A DNA stretch of 64,000 bases, from assembly GCF_905372745.1 (NCBI RefSeq), contig NZ_CAJPQR010000001.1, forward strand, positions 1 to 64,000, in the 5' to 3' direction. The notes beneath the pieces are model-generated. The model ran no database searches. It had not been told where the DNA came from and worked only from the letters and a program-made list of their open reading frames with translations. Shown here piece by piece: positions 17,821 to 26,745 of the stretch (positions are counted from its first letter, which is position 1; each line of letters opens with the position of its first letter). The position numbers and the translations under genes are program-made. The stretch is from an uncultured Campylobacter sp. GTDB lineage: Bacteria > Campylobacterota > Campylobacteria > Campylobacterales > Campylobacteraceae.

Positions 17821-19331
17821 TATTTTATCTTTATAGTAACATTTGTTTCATATGAAGGAACTCCATATTTTTTGTCAAGGGATATCTCTTTTGTCGTTAT
17901 AGAGTATTTATCTGAATTACTAATATTTTGTATAAGTTCAGTCAGTTTTTTCTCATCCTTGCTAACTAGCATAATCCTCATATCTCTATTTGAATTCACT
18001 ATCTTGGCTGTTTGTATATCTTTGTTGTTTATTAGATTACTAAGTTCAAACAAAACTATACTTTTCATAGGATATTCTACTTTTTTATTATAAATTTCAG
18101 AGATCGTATTTTTTCTAAAATTCATCTTTTCTTCTTCTAGCCCGATATTTGCGGTTATATTGTTTTTTTCTTGTTGTAGCCTTGCTAGCTCTGCTTCTAT
18201 TCTCTGTAAGTCTCTCTGGTTTACTTCAAGCTCGCTTCTCTTGTCAGCCGTATCTATATCTGTTATCGTAGCAAAAACGTAAAGATATATCGGCCAAGCT
18301 ATACCGCCTAAAATACCCAGCAGAGAATACATTATTAGCTTACCGCTACTGCGTTGAAATAACGGAAGCGGCCTTAAAAAATTTGAAAAGTTGAAGCTAT
18401 TGTCGCGAGTCTCTTGATGGTACTGCGCATTAACTACTAAGATTTCATTTAGGGTACTGGCTTGAACTTCTTTTGAGTTTATGGCTACTGAAACATTAAG
18501 GTTGCTTGCGATTAAGCCAATTTTTTCTTTAATGCATTCGCAAAAATCTCCCATCGGGATATCTGAGACTATATATAAATTTGATATATTGGCCCCGCCA
18601 AATCTATTTAAGCTATCAATTACATCGCTAGTATAATAAATTATCTCATCAAAAATTTCTATTATAAGAGACTTATTCCTTTCATCTGGCGTATTTGTAC
18701 CGTCTTTTATGATATTAAAAAAAGAGCTATCATTTAACTTATCGCCGCTTAGTGTGGAAAATTTTTCGCTTATAGTTTTTGATGAGTACCTAAACGGCCT
18801 TGATTGCGCATATTCGCCGTTTTGATATACGGCTATAAAGGCATCGTCTTCTTGCATTACTATAAATGCGTCTACATTTTGGGCTGATAGTATATTTTTC
18901 TTATACAGCGCCTCAAAAGTCAAAGGGGCGGCTACTACATAGTCTATATACGGTACTTTTTTGACAAATAGCGAAAATAATTTATCGCTTGATAATACAT
19001 CTGATATAAAGACATTGAAAATTTTATTTTCGGACGAAAGCCCGTTAAATTCGTTATATACTATTTTGTATTCGGCTGCCGGATCCAAACTAAATAATTC
19101 ATAGGCTTTAATCGTGATTAAATTCGATACATCGTCTTCTTCGGTTGTGGACGGTATCTCCACATTTCCTACAATAAGATCTTTATATTTTATGTATGAC
19201 ACAAAATAGCTATTTTTATTGGCTTTGCTTAATTCCACGGGTTGAATTTTGTTGTCGGAAAAAGCAAAAGATGTTTGCAAGTATGGATCATACGCGACTA
19301 TTGCCGGAGTAGCGTTTTTACTTTTTGCCAT
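17820..19331 (-). CDS. Fused PilM-PilN (GspL/MshI-like) alignment-complex protein
   Basis: The 503-residue protein combines a cytoplasmic actin-like region (about 1-300; IVMQEDDAFIAVYQNGEYAQ and the EIFDEIIYYTSDVIDSLNRF helix typical of PilM), one membrane helix at about 331-355, a coiled coil (360-410) and a periplasmic ferredoxin-like domain (420-500). This is the GspL/MshI arrangement: PilM and PilN, separate in type IVa pili, are one chain. It docks the assembly ATPase to the membrane complex. It is the first gene of the operon, with ATG at 19331 and AAGGA upstream, behind a predicted -10 box at 19403-19408. Confidence 0.78.
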   Translation of the reverse strand: MAKSKNATPAIVAYDPYLQTSFAFSDNKIQPVELSKANKNSYFVSYIKYKDLIVGNVEIPSTTEEDDVSNLITIKAYELFSLDPAAEYKIVYNEFNGLSSENKIFNVFISDVLSSDKLFSLFVKKVPYIDYVVAAPLTFEALYKKNILSAQNVDAFIVMQEDDAFIAVYQNGEYAQSRPFRYSSKTISEKFSTLSGDKLNDSSFFNIIKDGTNTPDERNKSLIIEIFDEIIYYTSDVIDSLNRFGGANISNLYIVSDIPMGDFCECIKEKIGLIASNLNVSVAINSKEVQASTLNEILVVNAQYHQETRDNSFNFSNFLRPLPLFQRSSGKLIMYSLLGILGGIAWPIYLYVFATITDIDTADKRSELEVNQRDLQRIEAELARLQQEKNNITANIGLEEEKMNFRKNTISEIYNKKVEYPMKSIVLFELSNLINNKDIQTAKIVNSNRDMRIMLVSKDEKKLTELIQNISNSDKYSITTKEISLDKKYGVPSYETNVTIKIK

Positions 19332-19402
19332 TTTTATCCTTCCTTTATCTGCGACTTGCTTTAAATTTAGCCACTGCTAAATCATATACAAATCACATAT
19401 GT

Positions 19403-19408
19403 ATTATA
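19403..19408 (-). promoter_or_regulatory. Predicted sigma-70 -10 box of the pilus/competence operon
   Basis: TATAAT on the minus strand, preceded by a T-run, 72 bases before the first start codon. No second promoter is evident inside the operon, where genes overlap or lie within 60 bases. Confidence 0.6.
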
Positions 19409-19438
19409 TCATAAAAAGTGACGCAACTTAATAATTAT

Positions 19439-20308
19439 TTATAAAATATTCAAGCTTTTTATAGTTTTTTCGTCTTTACGCCAGTCTTTTTTCACAACTA
19501 CAACGAGCTTTACGAGGATTTTTTGTCCCGTAAAATTTGATATTAACTTTCTTGAATTTATCCCGATTCTTTTGATGGTTTGTCCGCTTTTTCCGATAAT
19601 CATAGATTTATGTATCTCGCGCTCGGTAATTATGGTAGCATAAATTTCAGTTATTTCAGGTTTTTCTTTGACTTTATCTATGAGTACGTCGGTAGAGTAG
19701 GGGATCTCGTCGCTTAGATTGTCATAGAGCGCCTCTAGGATAAATTCGCGAAAAATTTCCTTTTCATTTGTCGGCGTTAAAAATTCCGGGTCGTAAAAAT
19801 ACTCGTGCTCCGGCAAAAGTTTGCAAATTTCATCCAAAAGCGGCTTTTTATAAGTTTGCCTTTTGACGCTAAAAGGCAAAAGCGCTGTAAATTTATCTTG
19901 AAATTTTTGATATTGCGCGATTTTTTCAAGCACTTTAGTGTTTGAGACCTCATCAACCTTGGTGAGCACCAAGATGTGAGGTTTTTGTGGATTTAAATTT
20001 AGAAATTTGACGTAGTCGTCTATACCGTCGTGAATAGGCGCCAAAAAGACAATAGCATCGCAGTCGCCCATCGATTTTATCGCTTCGTTTATCATGAGTT
20101 TATTTAGCGTCTTGTTGCTCTCGTGAAGTCCCGGCGTATCGGTAAAAACGACCTGATCTTCGCCGTTCATCACGATACCGCTGATCTTGCGCCTCGTGGC
20201 GTTTTGCTTGTGCGAGACGATGGTGATCTTCGCATCAAGCAAAAAATTTAAAAGCGAGCTTTTGCCTGCATTCGTACGCCCTATGATGCTAACAAAGCCT
20301 GATTTCAT
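19439..20308 (-). CDS. era: GTPase Era
   Basis: The 289-residue protein shows the Era G1 loop GRTNAGKSS, G3 FTDTPGLHE, G4 LTKVDE, and a C-terminal KH domain (HKSMIIGKSGQTIKRIG). Era binds the 3' end of 16S rRNA and assists 30S assembly. Its start overlaps the hslU stop by 4 bases (ATGA), so it is the last gene of argG-rplI-hslV-hslU-era, an order I know from C. jejuni. Length is normal for the family. Confidence 0.96.
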   Translation of the reverse strand: MKSGFVSIIGRTNAGKSSLLNFLLDAKITIVSHKQNATRRKISGIVMNGEDQVVFTDTPGLHESNKTLNKLMINEAIKSMGDCDAIVFLAPIHDGIDDYVKFLNLNPQKPHILVLTKVDEVSNTKVLEKIAQYQKFQDKFTALLPFSVKRQTYKKPLLDEICKLLPEHEYFYDPEFLTPTNEKEIFREFILEALYDNLSDEIPYSTDVLIDKVKEKPEITEIYATIITEREIHKSMIIGKSGQTIKRIGINSRKLISNFTGQKILVKLVVVVKKDWRKDEKTIKSLNIL

Positions 20309-21627
20309 AAGATATATCTCGCTAGATCTTGATCCTCGACGACGTCTGAGAGGCGCTTTTCTACGAGGGCTTTGTCTACTTCTACCGTTTCGCCGCCGTG
20401 CTCGTTAGCCTCAAAGCTGATATCCTCTATCACGCGCTCGATCACGGTGTGTAGGCGTCTAGCGCCGATATCTTCCATTTTTTCGTTGGCGTTTTGAGCT
20501 ATTTTAGCGATAGCTCTGATAGCGTCATCCGTAAATTTAAGATCCACGCCTTCTGTTTTTAAAAGTGCTTCGTACTGCTTAAGCAGCGAATTTTTAGGCT
20601 GAGTTAAAATTTGATACAGCGCGTTTTCATCTAGGCTATCAAGCTCTACTCGCAGCGGAAAACGCCCTTGAAGCTCCGGAATTAGGTCGCTTGGCTTGCT
20701 GATGTGAAAGGCACCTGCGGCGATAAAAAGGATGTGATCGGTCTTTATGGCGCCAAATTTGGTCGTCACCGTCGAGCCCTCCACGATAGGTAGCAAGTCG
20801 CGCTGTACACCTTCTTTGCTCGGGTCTTGCCTGCCGGAGTTTCCGGAGCTCACCGCGACTTTATCTATCTCGTCGATAAAGATTATGCCCTCGTTTTCGG
20901 CTCTTCGCACGGCCTCGGTTTTGATGCTCTCCATATCTAAAATTTTATCGCTAGCTTCGTTTTTGAGCGCCTCTTTGGCGTCTTTTACCTTCATCTCTTT
21001 TTTGACGGTTTTGTTGCTTAGGCCGATGATTTTAACAAAGCTCTCTTGCATTTGCGCCATATCGGGCGGCACGTTCGCACCCGCGTCAAAGCTATTTTGC
21101 ACGACCTCTATTTCGATGCTTAGATCATCCAGATCGCCGTTTTCTAGCCTACTCATCATCTTTTCGTAGCTTTTTTCGTAGTCTGCTTTTTTCTCTTCGC
21201 TCGCACCCGTCGGCAGAGGCGGCAGGAGTTTTTTTATTATCTTATCTTTTACGTATTCATCGATTTTCTCGCGGTTTTTCTCGCGCTGTTCGGCTTTGAC
21301 CAAATTTACCGACGCAGCCGCCAGGTCGCGCACCATGCTTTCTACGTCGCGTCCGACGAAGCCCACTTCGGTGTATTTGCTAGCTTCTACTTTGATAAAC
21401 GGCAAGCCCATCATCTTTGACAAGCGCCTTGCGATCTCGGTTTTGCCCACGCCAGTCGAGCCTATCATTAGGATGTTTTTTGGCATGATATCGTCTTGCA
21501 TCGTTTTATCCAGCTTCATCCTGCGGTAGCGGTTTCGTAGCGCGATGGCGATGATCTTTTTGGCGTCTTTTTGCCCGATGACGTAATCGTCTAAAAATTT
21601 CACTATCTCTTTTGGGGTTAAATTCAT
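20305..21627 (-). CDS. hslU: ATP-dependent protease ATPase subunit HslU
   Basis: The 440-residue AAA+ protein has Walker A GSTGVGKTEIARRLS (about 58-72), the GFVGRDVES pore-loop region, an intermediate I-domain (about 110-245), Walker B GIIFIDEIDKV and the C-terminal sensor GARRLHTVIERVIEDISF. The extreme C-terminus, LARYIL, is the tail that inserts into HslV to activate it. HslU unfolds substrates for HslV in the cytoplasm. It follows hslV by 7 bases. Confidence 0.97.
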   Translation of the reverse strand: MNLTPKEIVKFLDDYVIGQKDAKKIIAIALRNRYRRMKLDKTMQDDIMPKNILMIGSTGVGKTEIARRLSKMMGLPFIKVEASKYTEVGFVGRDVESMVRDLAAASVNLVKAEQREKNREKIDEYVKDKIIKKLLPPLPTGASEEKKADYEKSYEKMMSRLENGDLDDLSIEIEVVQNSFDAGANVPPDMAQMQESFVKIIGLSNKTVKKEMKVKDAKEALKNEASDKILDMESIKTEAVRRAENEGIIFIDEIDKVAVSSGNSGRQDPSKEGVQRDLLPIVEGSTVTTKFGAIKTDHILFIAAGAFHISKPSDLIPELQGRFPLRVELDSLDENALYQILTQPKNSLLKQYEALLKTEGVDLKFTDDAIRAIAKIAQNANEKMEDIGARRLHTVIERVIEDISFEANEHGGETVEVDKALVEKRLSDVVEDQDLARYIL

Positions 21628-21634
21628 CTTTTCT

Positions 21635-22168
21635 CTATTCTAAAACGTAGGTTTTTATGTTCGTGTTCGTATAAATACAAATTTCGCCCGCGATCTTTAG
21701 ACTCTCTTTTACGAGCTCCTCTTCGTCGATCTGGGCAAATTTATCCAGCGCGCGGGCGGCAGAGAGGGCGTAGTTGCCGCCGCTTCCGATAGCGGCTATC
21801 TTGCCGTCCTCCGGCTCTACGACGTCGCCAGTTCCGCTTAAAAGGAAAATTTTCTCGCGGTCAAGCACCAGCATCATAGCTTCTAATTTTCGCAGGTATT
21901 TATCCTTGCGCCACTCTTTGCTAAACTCGATCACCGCTTTTAGCAGGTCGCCTTTCGCGTGATCTAGGTTGTTTTCAAACATATCAAAGAGATTAAACGC
22001 ATCGGCGGTGCTGCCGGCAAAGCCCGCCAGGACCTTGCCGCCGTGGATTTTGCGGATTTTTACCGCATTGCCTTTTAGCACCGTGTTGCCAAAGCTAACC
22101 TGCCCGTCGCCGCCGATGACCGATTTATTCTTGCCTTTGTAGGCTAAAATGGTAGTCGCGTGAAACAC
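21635..22168 (-). CDS. hslV: ATP-dependent protease peptidase subunit HslV
   Basis: The 177-residue protein is a threonine protease of the proteasome beta family. The catalytic Thr is in MFHATTILAYKG: unlike the usual MTT start of other bacteria, a three-residue extension FHA follows Met and must be removed to expose Thr5. Other family blocks are IGGDGQVSFGNTVLKGNAVK, AGFAGSTADAFNLF and AIGSGGNYALSAARAL. It forms the double-ring peptidase with HslU. The gene starts one base before the rplI stop region ends, with no gap. Confidence 0.97.
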   Translation of the reverse strand: MFHATTILAYKGKNKSVIGGDGQVSFGNTVLKGNAVKIRKIHGGKVLAGFAGSTADAFNLFDMFENNLDHAKGDLLKAVIEFSKEWRKDKYLRKLEAMMLVLDREKIFLLSGTGDVVEPEDGKIAAIGSGGNYALSAARALDKFAQIDEEELVKESLKIAGEICIYTNTNIKTYVLE

Positions 22169-22615
22169 TTATTCGCCCTCGACGTCTAGTTTTAGCGTGG
22201 CGCGCACGGCGTGACCGAGCTTGACGTCCACTTCGTAGATACCTGTCGCTTTTATGGTGTGCGCGAAGTCAAATGCCTTTTTATCTACGACCAAATGATG
22301 ATTTTTTTCTAGCGCTTCTGAAATTTCATCCTTCGTCACCGCGCCAAATAGCGCGCCGTTTGCTCCGAGCGGCTTTTTAACCTTGAGCGTGATTTTTTCG
22401 ATCTCGGATTTTAGCTTTTCTATATTTGCGATCTCGTATTTTAGCTCCTCGGCCTTGCGTTTTTGCTCGGCTTCGTACTGGCGCAAAACATCTGGAGTCG
22501 CGGCTTTAGCAAAGCCTTTGCCGATTAGGAAGTTATTGCCATATCCTTCTTTTACCTCTTTGATTTCGCCGGCTTTTCCGAGCGATTTTACGTCTTTTAT
22601 TAGTAGTACTTTCAT
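22169..22615 (-). CDS. rplI: 50S ribosomal protein L9
   Basis: The 148-residue protein matches L9 throughout: MKVLLIKDVKSLGKAGEI and VKEGYGNNFLIGKGFAKAA form the N-terminal rRNA-binding domain, a charged connecting helix follows (YEAEQKRKAEELKYEIANIE), and the C-terminal domain ends in VDVKLGHAVRATLKLDV. It binds 23S rRNA at the base of the L1 stalk. It lies 13 bases downstream of argG and directly abuts hslV. Confidence 0.97.
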   Translation of the reverse strand: MKVLLIKDVKSLGKAGEIKEVKEGYGNNFLIGKGFAKAATPDVLRQYEAEQKRKAEELKYEIANIEKLKSEIEKITLKVKKPLGANGALFGAVTKDEISEALEKNHHLVVDKKAFDFAHTIKATGIYEVDVKLGHAVRATLKLDVEGE

Positions 22616-22628
22616 TTTTATCCTTTAT

Positions 22629-23852
22629 TTAGTTAAATTTTCGTCCGTTTTTGCGTCCGATGATAAATCTTAGCGCGTTTAGTTTGATAAATCCGTTTGC
22701 GTCTTTTTGGTCAAACACGCTGTCTTCTTCAAACGTACAAAACGCCTCGCTAAAGAGATTATCCGTCTTGCTATCGCGTCCTAGCACGATTACGTTGCCT
22801 TTGTAGAGCTCGACTTTGACCGTTCCGTTTACGTTTTCTTGACTTTTGTCGATGAGCGCTTGTAGCATGATGCGCTCAGGCGACCACCAGTAGCCGTTAT
22901 AGATGAGTTCGGCGTAGCGAGGCATCAGCTCGTCTTTTAGGTGGGCCGCGCCGCGGTCTAGCGTGATACTCTCGATCGCGCGGTGAGCTTTTAGCATTAT
23001 CGTGCCGCCCGGAGTCTCGTAGCAGCCGCGGCTTTTCATACCGACCGAGCGGTTTTCTACGAGGTCGAGTCTGCCGATACCGTGTTTGGCGCCTAGGCGG
23101 TTTAGTTCGGCTAGCAGCGCTGCCGGGCTCATTTTTTTGCCGTTTATGCTAACGGGATCGCCTTTTTCGTAGCCGATTTCTATTATTTCGCTTTCGTTTG
23201 GTGCGTCTTTTGGGCTTACCGTCCAGCGCCACATATCGGCTTCCGGAGCGTGAGCAGGGTTTTCAAGCACTAGACCCTCGTAGCTGATATGGAGCAAATT
23301 TGCATCCATAGAGTAGGGGCTTTTGCCCGGTTTCTTTTCTATTTTGATACCGTTTTTTTCTGCGTATTTTAGTAGCTTTTCGCGGCTGTTTAGATCCCAC
23401 TCGCGCCAAGGGGCGATGATGGTTAGGTTATCTCCCAGCGCGTAGTAGCCTAGCTCAAAGCGCACTTGGTCGTTGCCTTTGCCGGTCGCTCCGTGGCTTA
23501 CGCCGTCGGCGCCTACTTTGGCGGCGATTTGGGCTTGTTTTTTAGCTATCAGCGGGCGAGCTATCGAGGTGCCTAGCAGGTACTCGCCCTCATAAACGGC
23601 GTTTGCTCTAAACATCGGAAATACGAAATCCCGCGCAAATTCTTCTTTTAAATCCTCTATAAATATATTTTCGGGTTTTATGCCAAGCTCGAGCGCTTTT
23701 TGGCGTGCGGGTTCTAGCTCCTCGCCCTGGCCGATATCGGCGGTAAAGGTCACCACTTCGCATTTATACTCGTCTTGCAGCCATTTTAAAATAATGCTCG
23801 TATCAAGTCCGCCCGAATAGGCGAGAACGACTTTTTTCACGTCTTTTTTCAT
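22629..23852 (-). CDS. argG: Argininosuccinate synthase
   Basis: The 407-residue enzyme joins citrulline and aspartate at the cost of ATP in arginine synthesis. The N-type ATP-binding P-loop AYSGGLDTSIILKWL is at about 10-24; GATGKGNDQVRFELGYYAL and KSPYSMDANLLHISYEG are further signatures. Length is normal. It is the first gene of the five-gene unit that ends with era; the upstream region to 24000 is divergent to the S4-protein gene. Confidence 0.97.
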   Translation of the reverse strand: MKKDVKKVVLAYSGGLDTSIILKWLQDEYKCEVVTFTADIGQGEELEPARQKALELGIKPENIFIEDLKEEFARDFVFPMFRANAVYEGEYLLGTSIARPLIAKKQAQIAAKVGADGVSHGATGKGNDQVRFELGYYALGDNLTIIAPWREWDLNSREKLLKYAEKNGIKIEKKPGKSPYSMDANLLHISYEGLVLENPAHAPEADMWRWTVSPKDAPNESEIIEIGYEKGDPVSINGKKMSPAALLAELNRLGAKHGIGRLDLVENRSVGMKSRGCYETPGGTIMLKAHRAIESITLDRGAAHLKDELMPRYAELIYNGYWWSPERIMLQALIDKSQENVNGTVKVELYKGNVIVLGRDSKTDNLFSEAFCTFEEDSVFDQKDANGFIKLNALRFIIGRKNGRKFN

Positions 23853-24018
23853 TCTCTATCCTTTATATTGAGATGACGCGTATTTTAGCCAAATTTGATT
23901 AATTTGTTATAAATATTTCCGCTAAAATCGCGTACGCTAAACGTCAAATTTATATTAAATTTAATATGTAGCTGCGAGGAATTAAAAATTTAAGCCAAAT
24001 TTGGCTAAAATCGCCGCC

Positions 24019-24264
24019 ATGAGAGTAGATAAGTTTTTAAATACCGTAAATATTACAAAAAGGCGCGCGGTCAGCGAAGATATGTGCAAAAGCGGCGTCG
24101 TGAGCGTAAACGGCGTCGTCGCCAAACCCGCCAAAGAGGTTAAAATCGGCGACGTGATAACGATCAAATTTTTAACGAGAGAGGCGCGCTACGAGGTGCT
24201 AGCGATCCCGGAGACCAAAAGTATCCCAAAATCAGTCCAAGCGCTATACGTAAAAGAGCTATGA
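24019..24264 (+). CDS. S4-domain RNA-binding protein (Hsp15/HslR-like)
   Basis: From ATG 24019 the product has 81 residues. The S4 fold fills most of it: MRVDKFLNTVNITKRRAVSE, then SGVVSVNGVVAKPAKEVKIGDVI. A TTG six codons upstream (24001) could extend it, but homologous proteins begin at the MRVDKFL motif, so I use the ATG. Such proteins bind structured RNA, often ribosomal; Hsp15 rescues stalled 50S. It overlaps tsaE by 4 bases and heads the tsaE-lptB-rpoN run. Confidence 0.88.
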   Translation: MRVDKFLNTVNITKRRAVSEDMCKSGVVSVNGVVAKPAKEVKIGDVITIKFLTREARYEVLAIPETKSIPKSVQALYVKEL

Positions 24265-24662
24265 TAGAGCTAAATTTAGGACTTGACGAGCTTAGCGAGG
24301 TGGTAAAAATTTTACCCCAAAGCGGCGTCGTTATCTTGCAGGGAAATTTAGCCAGCGGTAAAACGACGCTAGTTAAAGCCATCGTAAAAGCTCGCGGCAT
24401 CGATACGGAGGTTACTTCGCCCACGTTTTCGGTCATGCAAAACTACGGAGATAAAATTTATCACTACGATATCTATCAAAACGGACTTGACGCGATTTTA
24501 CAAAACGGACTTTTTGAAAATTTGCTAGAGGAAGGGCTTCACCTAGTAGAGTGGGGCGACGAGCGACTGGAAAAGGCGCTAGAAAATTTGGGCGAAAAAT
24601 GCGTCAAGGTAGTCATCTCGCCTAGCCAAAAAGGGCGAAAATACGAGGTTTACGGTGCATAA
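24261..24662 (+). CDS. tsaE: tRNA threonylcarbamoyladenosine biosynthesis ATPase TsaE
   Basis: The 133-residue protein has Walker A NLASGKTTLVKAIV (about 29-42), the TsaE-specific block VTSPTFSVMQNY and the Walker-B-like LHLVEWGDE. TsaE is the ATPase that drives the TsaBD complex making t6A37 on ANN-decoding tRNAs. Short length and single domain are normal. It starts inside the S4 gene (ATGA overlap) and overlaps lptB by 8 bases. Confidence 0.94.
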   Translation: MIELNLGLDELSEVVKILPQSGVVILQGNLASGKTTLVKAIVKARGIDTEVTSPTFSVMQNYGDKIYHYDIYQNGLDAILQNGLFENLLEEGLHLVEWGDERLEKALENLGEKCVKVVISPSQKGRKYEVYGA

Positions 24663-25383
24663 ATTAGAAGTTAAAGATTTACAAAAAACGATCAAAAAAA
24701 CAAACATCATAAAAGGCATCTCGCTGGAGGTCAAAAGCGGCGAGGTAGTAGGGCTGCTAGGCCCAAACGGCGCGGGTAAAACGACGACGTTTTATATGAT
24801 ATGCGGGCTCATCTCGCCCTCTAGCGGCAGCGTGTTTTTAGACGGCGCGGACGTGACGAAGGTGCCGCTGCATAAGCGCGCGCATATGGGGATCGGCTAT
24901 CTGCCGCAAGAATCAAGTATATTTAAAGACCTCTCCGTCGAGGAAAATTTACTGCTCGGCGCCGAGATCTTATATAAAGACGAAGCCGTCCGCGAGAAAA
25001 AAGTAAATGAGATGCTAAATTTGCTAAATATCGAGCCCATACGCCTGCGAAAGGGCGTGAGCCTAAGCGGCGGCGAGCGTAGACGCTGCGAGATCGCTAG
25101 AAGCCTCATCATCACGCCTAAATTTTTGCTTCTGGATGAGCCTTTTGCCGGCGTCGATCCGATCGCCGTTAGCGATATACAAAGTATCGTTCGCGACCTA
25201 AAGAAGCTTGGCATCGGCGTGCTCATCACCGATCACAACGTCCGCGAGACGCTAGCCATCTGCGACCGAGCCTACGTCATCAAGGACGGTAGCCTGCTAG
25301 CTAGTGGCAGCGCGAACGAAGTCGCGAACAACAAACTCGTGCGCACCCACTATCTGGGCGAAGAGTTTAAATTTGTAGAATAA
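24655..25383 (+). CDS. lptB: LPS export ABC transporter ATPase LptB
   Basis: The 242-residue ABC ATPase has Walker A GPNGAGKTT (about 36-44), signature LSGGERRRCEIAR, Walker B FLLLDEPFAGVDP and the H-loop ITDHNVRE, the last two diagnostic of LptB. It energises transfer of lipopolysaccharide from the inner membrane through LptFGC. Translation starts at GTG 24655, inside the end of tsaE. rpoN follows with a one-base overlap; this lptB-rpoN pairing is widespread in proteobacteria. Confidence 0.95.
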   Translation: MHKLEVKDLQKTIKKTNIIKGISLEVKSGEVVGLLGPNGAGKTTTFYMICGLISPSSGSVFLDGADVTKVPLHKRAHMGIGYLPQESSIFKDLSVEENLLLGAEILYKDEAVREKKVNEMLNLLNIEPIRLRKGVSLSGGERRRCEIARSLIITPKFLLLDEPFAGVDPIAVSDIQSIVRDLKKLGIGVLITDHNVRETLAICDRAYVIKDGSLLASGSANEVANNKLVRTHYLGEEFKFVE

Positions 25384-26645
25384 TGCTAAAGCAAACTCAA
25401 GCTCCCAAAAATAAGCTCTCGCACACGTTGCGCTCGTGGCTGCCGATACTAAGCAGCAGCGTTGAGGAGCTAAAGGAGACGCTTGAGCCGTTTTTAGCGG
25501 ATAATCCATTCGCTAGCGTGCAGCAGCGAAATTTAAGCGAGCTACCAAGCGCCGCGCCATCCAAAAAAGAGAAAAATTTCTTCAAAGAAATATCAAAAAA
25601 CAGCGTAACTGATAGTATTGAAAGCTTTAGCGTGGCTAAAACAGGGCTTTACGACAAGCTAATCGAGCAGATAGATAAGCCGCTGTTTCCAACCGAAAAA
25701 TCCCAAAAAATCGCGATGAAAATCATCGAGTGTATAAACGAGGAGGGCTACTACGAACCTGAAGTATTTGACGAATTTAGCGAGGCGGAGATCGAGTCGG
25801 TGCGAAAGCGCTTTGCCTACCTCGAGCCCGCCGGCATCGGCGCAAAGGACTACAAGGAGAGCTTTTTGTTTCAGCTTGAGGAGCTAAATTTGGACGAGAA
25901 GCTCTTTGAAAGCACCAAAAAGCTTGCTCTAAATTTCGAAAATCTCTCCCAAATGCGCAAAATCCCGCTCTATAACGAAGCTCTAGCCGTCATCAAGAGG
26001 CTAAAAAACCCGCCCGCGATCGAGTATATGAGCGAGGCTGCGGCGATCATCCCGGATATCGTCATCGACACGAGCTCGGGCGGTATCGAGGTGCGCATCA
26101 ACGACGATTTTTACCCAGAGATCGTCATCGACGTCGAGGGGCTAGACGAAAAAGAGAGCTTCGTCGCCTCACGCGTAAAAGAGGCAAAGGACCTCATAGA
26201 CGCGCTTGACATGCGAAAAGCCACGCTGCGAAAGATCGCCCTCATGCTGGTTGAGTATCAGTATGATTACTTTTTCGGCGGCGACATCAAGCCTATGCGG
26301 CTAAAGGACATCGCCGAGGATCTGGGGCGAAACCCATCGACCATCTCGCGCGGCATCTCAAACAAATACCTCGAATGTTCGCGCGGACTCGTGCCTATAA
26401 AGAGCTTTTTTTCAGCCGCGATCGACGAGGACGTCTCAAATAAGGCTATCAAGGACTTCGTGGCAAATCTCGTTCGTAACGAAAATCCTGCCAAGCCGCT
26501 TAGCGATCTAAAAATTTTGGAGTTTATAAAGAAGGAATTTAACGTCGAGGTCGTCCGCCGCACGATAACCAAATACCGCCTGGCGCTAAATATCGGAAGT
26601 TCTAGCGAACGAAAAAAGACGTATCTTTTGCAGTCGGGTAAGTAA
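25383..26645 (+). CDS. rpoN: RNA polymerase sigma-54 factor
   Basis: The 420-residue protein has a region I rich in Leu (SHTLRSWLPILSSSVEELKETLEPFLADNPF), an acidic linker, the core-binding domain (about 110-230), the HTH region RLKDIAEDLGRNPSTISRGISNKYLE (split motif), and near the end the RpoN box VRRTITKYRLALNI. Sigma-54 in Campylobacter directs mid-class flagellar genes with FlgR. No sigma-54 site was evident in this window. It is the last gene of the S4-tsaE-lptB-rpoN unit. Confidence 0.96.
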   Translation: MLKQTQAPKNKLSHTLRSWLPILSSSVEELKETLEPFLADNPFASVQQRNLSELPSAAPSKKEKNFFKEISKNSVTDSIESFSVAKTGLYDKLIEQIDKPLFPTEKSQKIAMKIIECINEEGYYEPEVFDEFSEAEIESVRKRFAYLEPAGIGAKDYKESFLFQLEELNLDEKLFESTKKLALNFENLSQMRKIPLYNEALAVIKRLKNPPAIEYMSEAAAIIPDIVIDTSSGGIEVRINDDFYPEIVIDVEGLDEKESFVASRVKEAKDLIDALDMRKATLRKIALMLVEYQYDYFFGGDIKPMRLKDIAEDLGRNPSTISRGISNKYLECSRGLVPIKSFFSAAIDEDVSNKAIKDFVANLVRNENPAKPLSDLKILEFIKKEFNVEVVRRTITKYRLALNIGSSSERKKTYLLQSGK

Positions 26646-26745
26646 AATTTACCGCAAGCGGGGCGAGTAGGGTAAATTTTCCCTAAATATCAAAATTTAG
26701 CCGAAACTTCGACGCGGCAAGGCGCTTTTGTTATTTTGATTAAAT

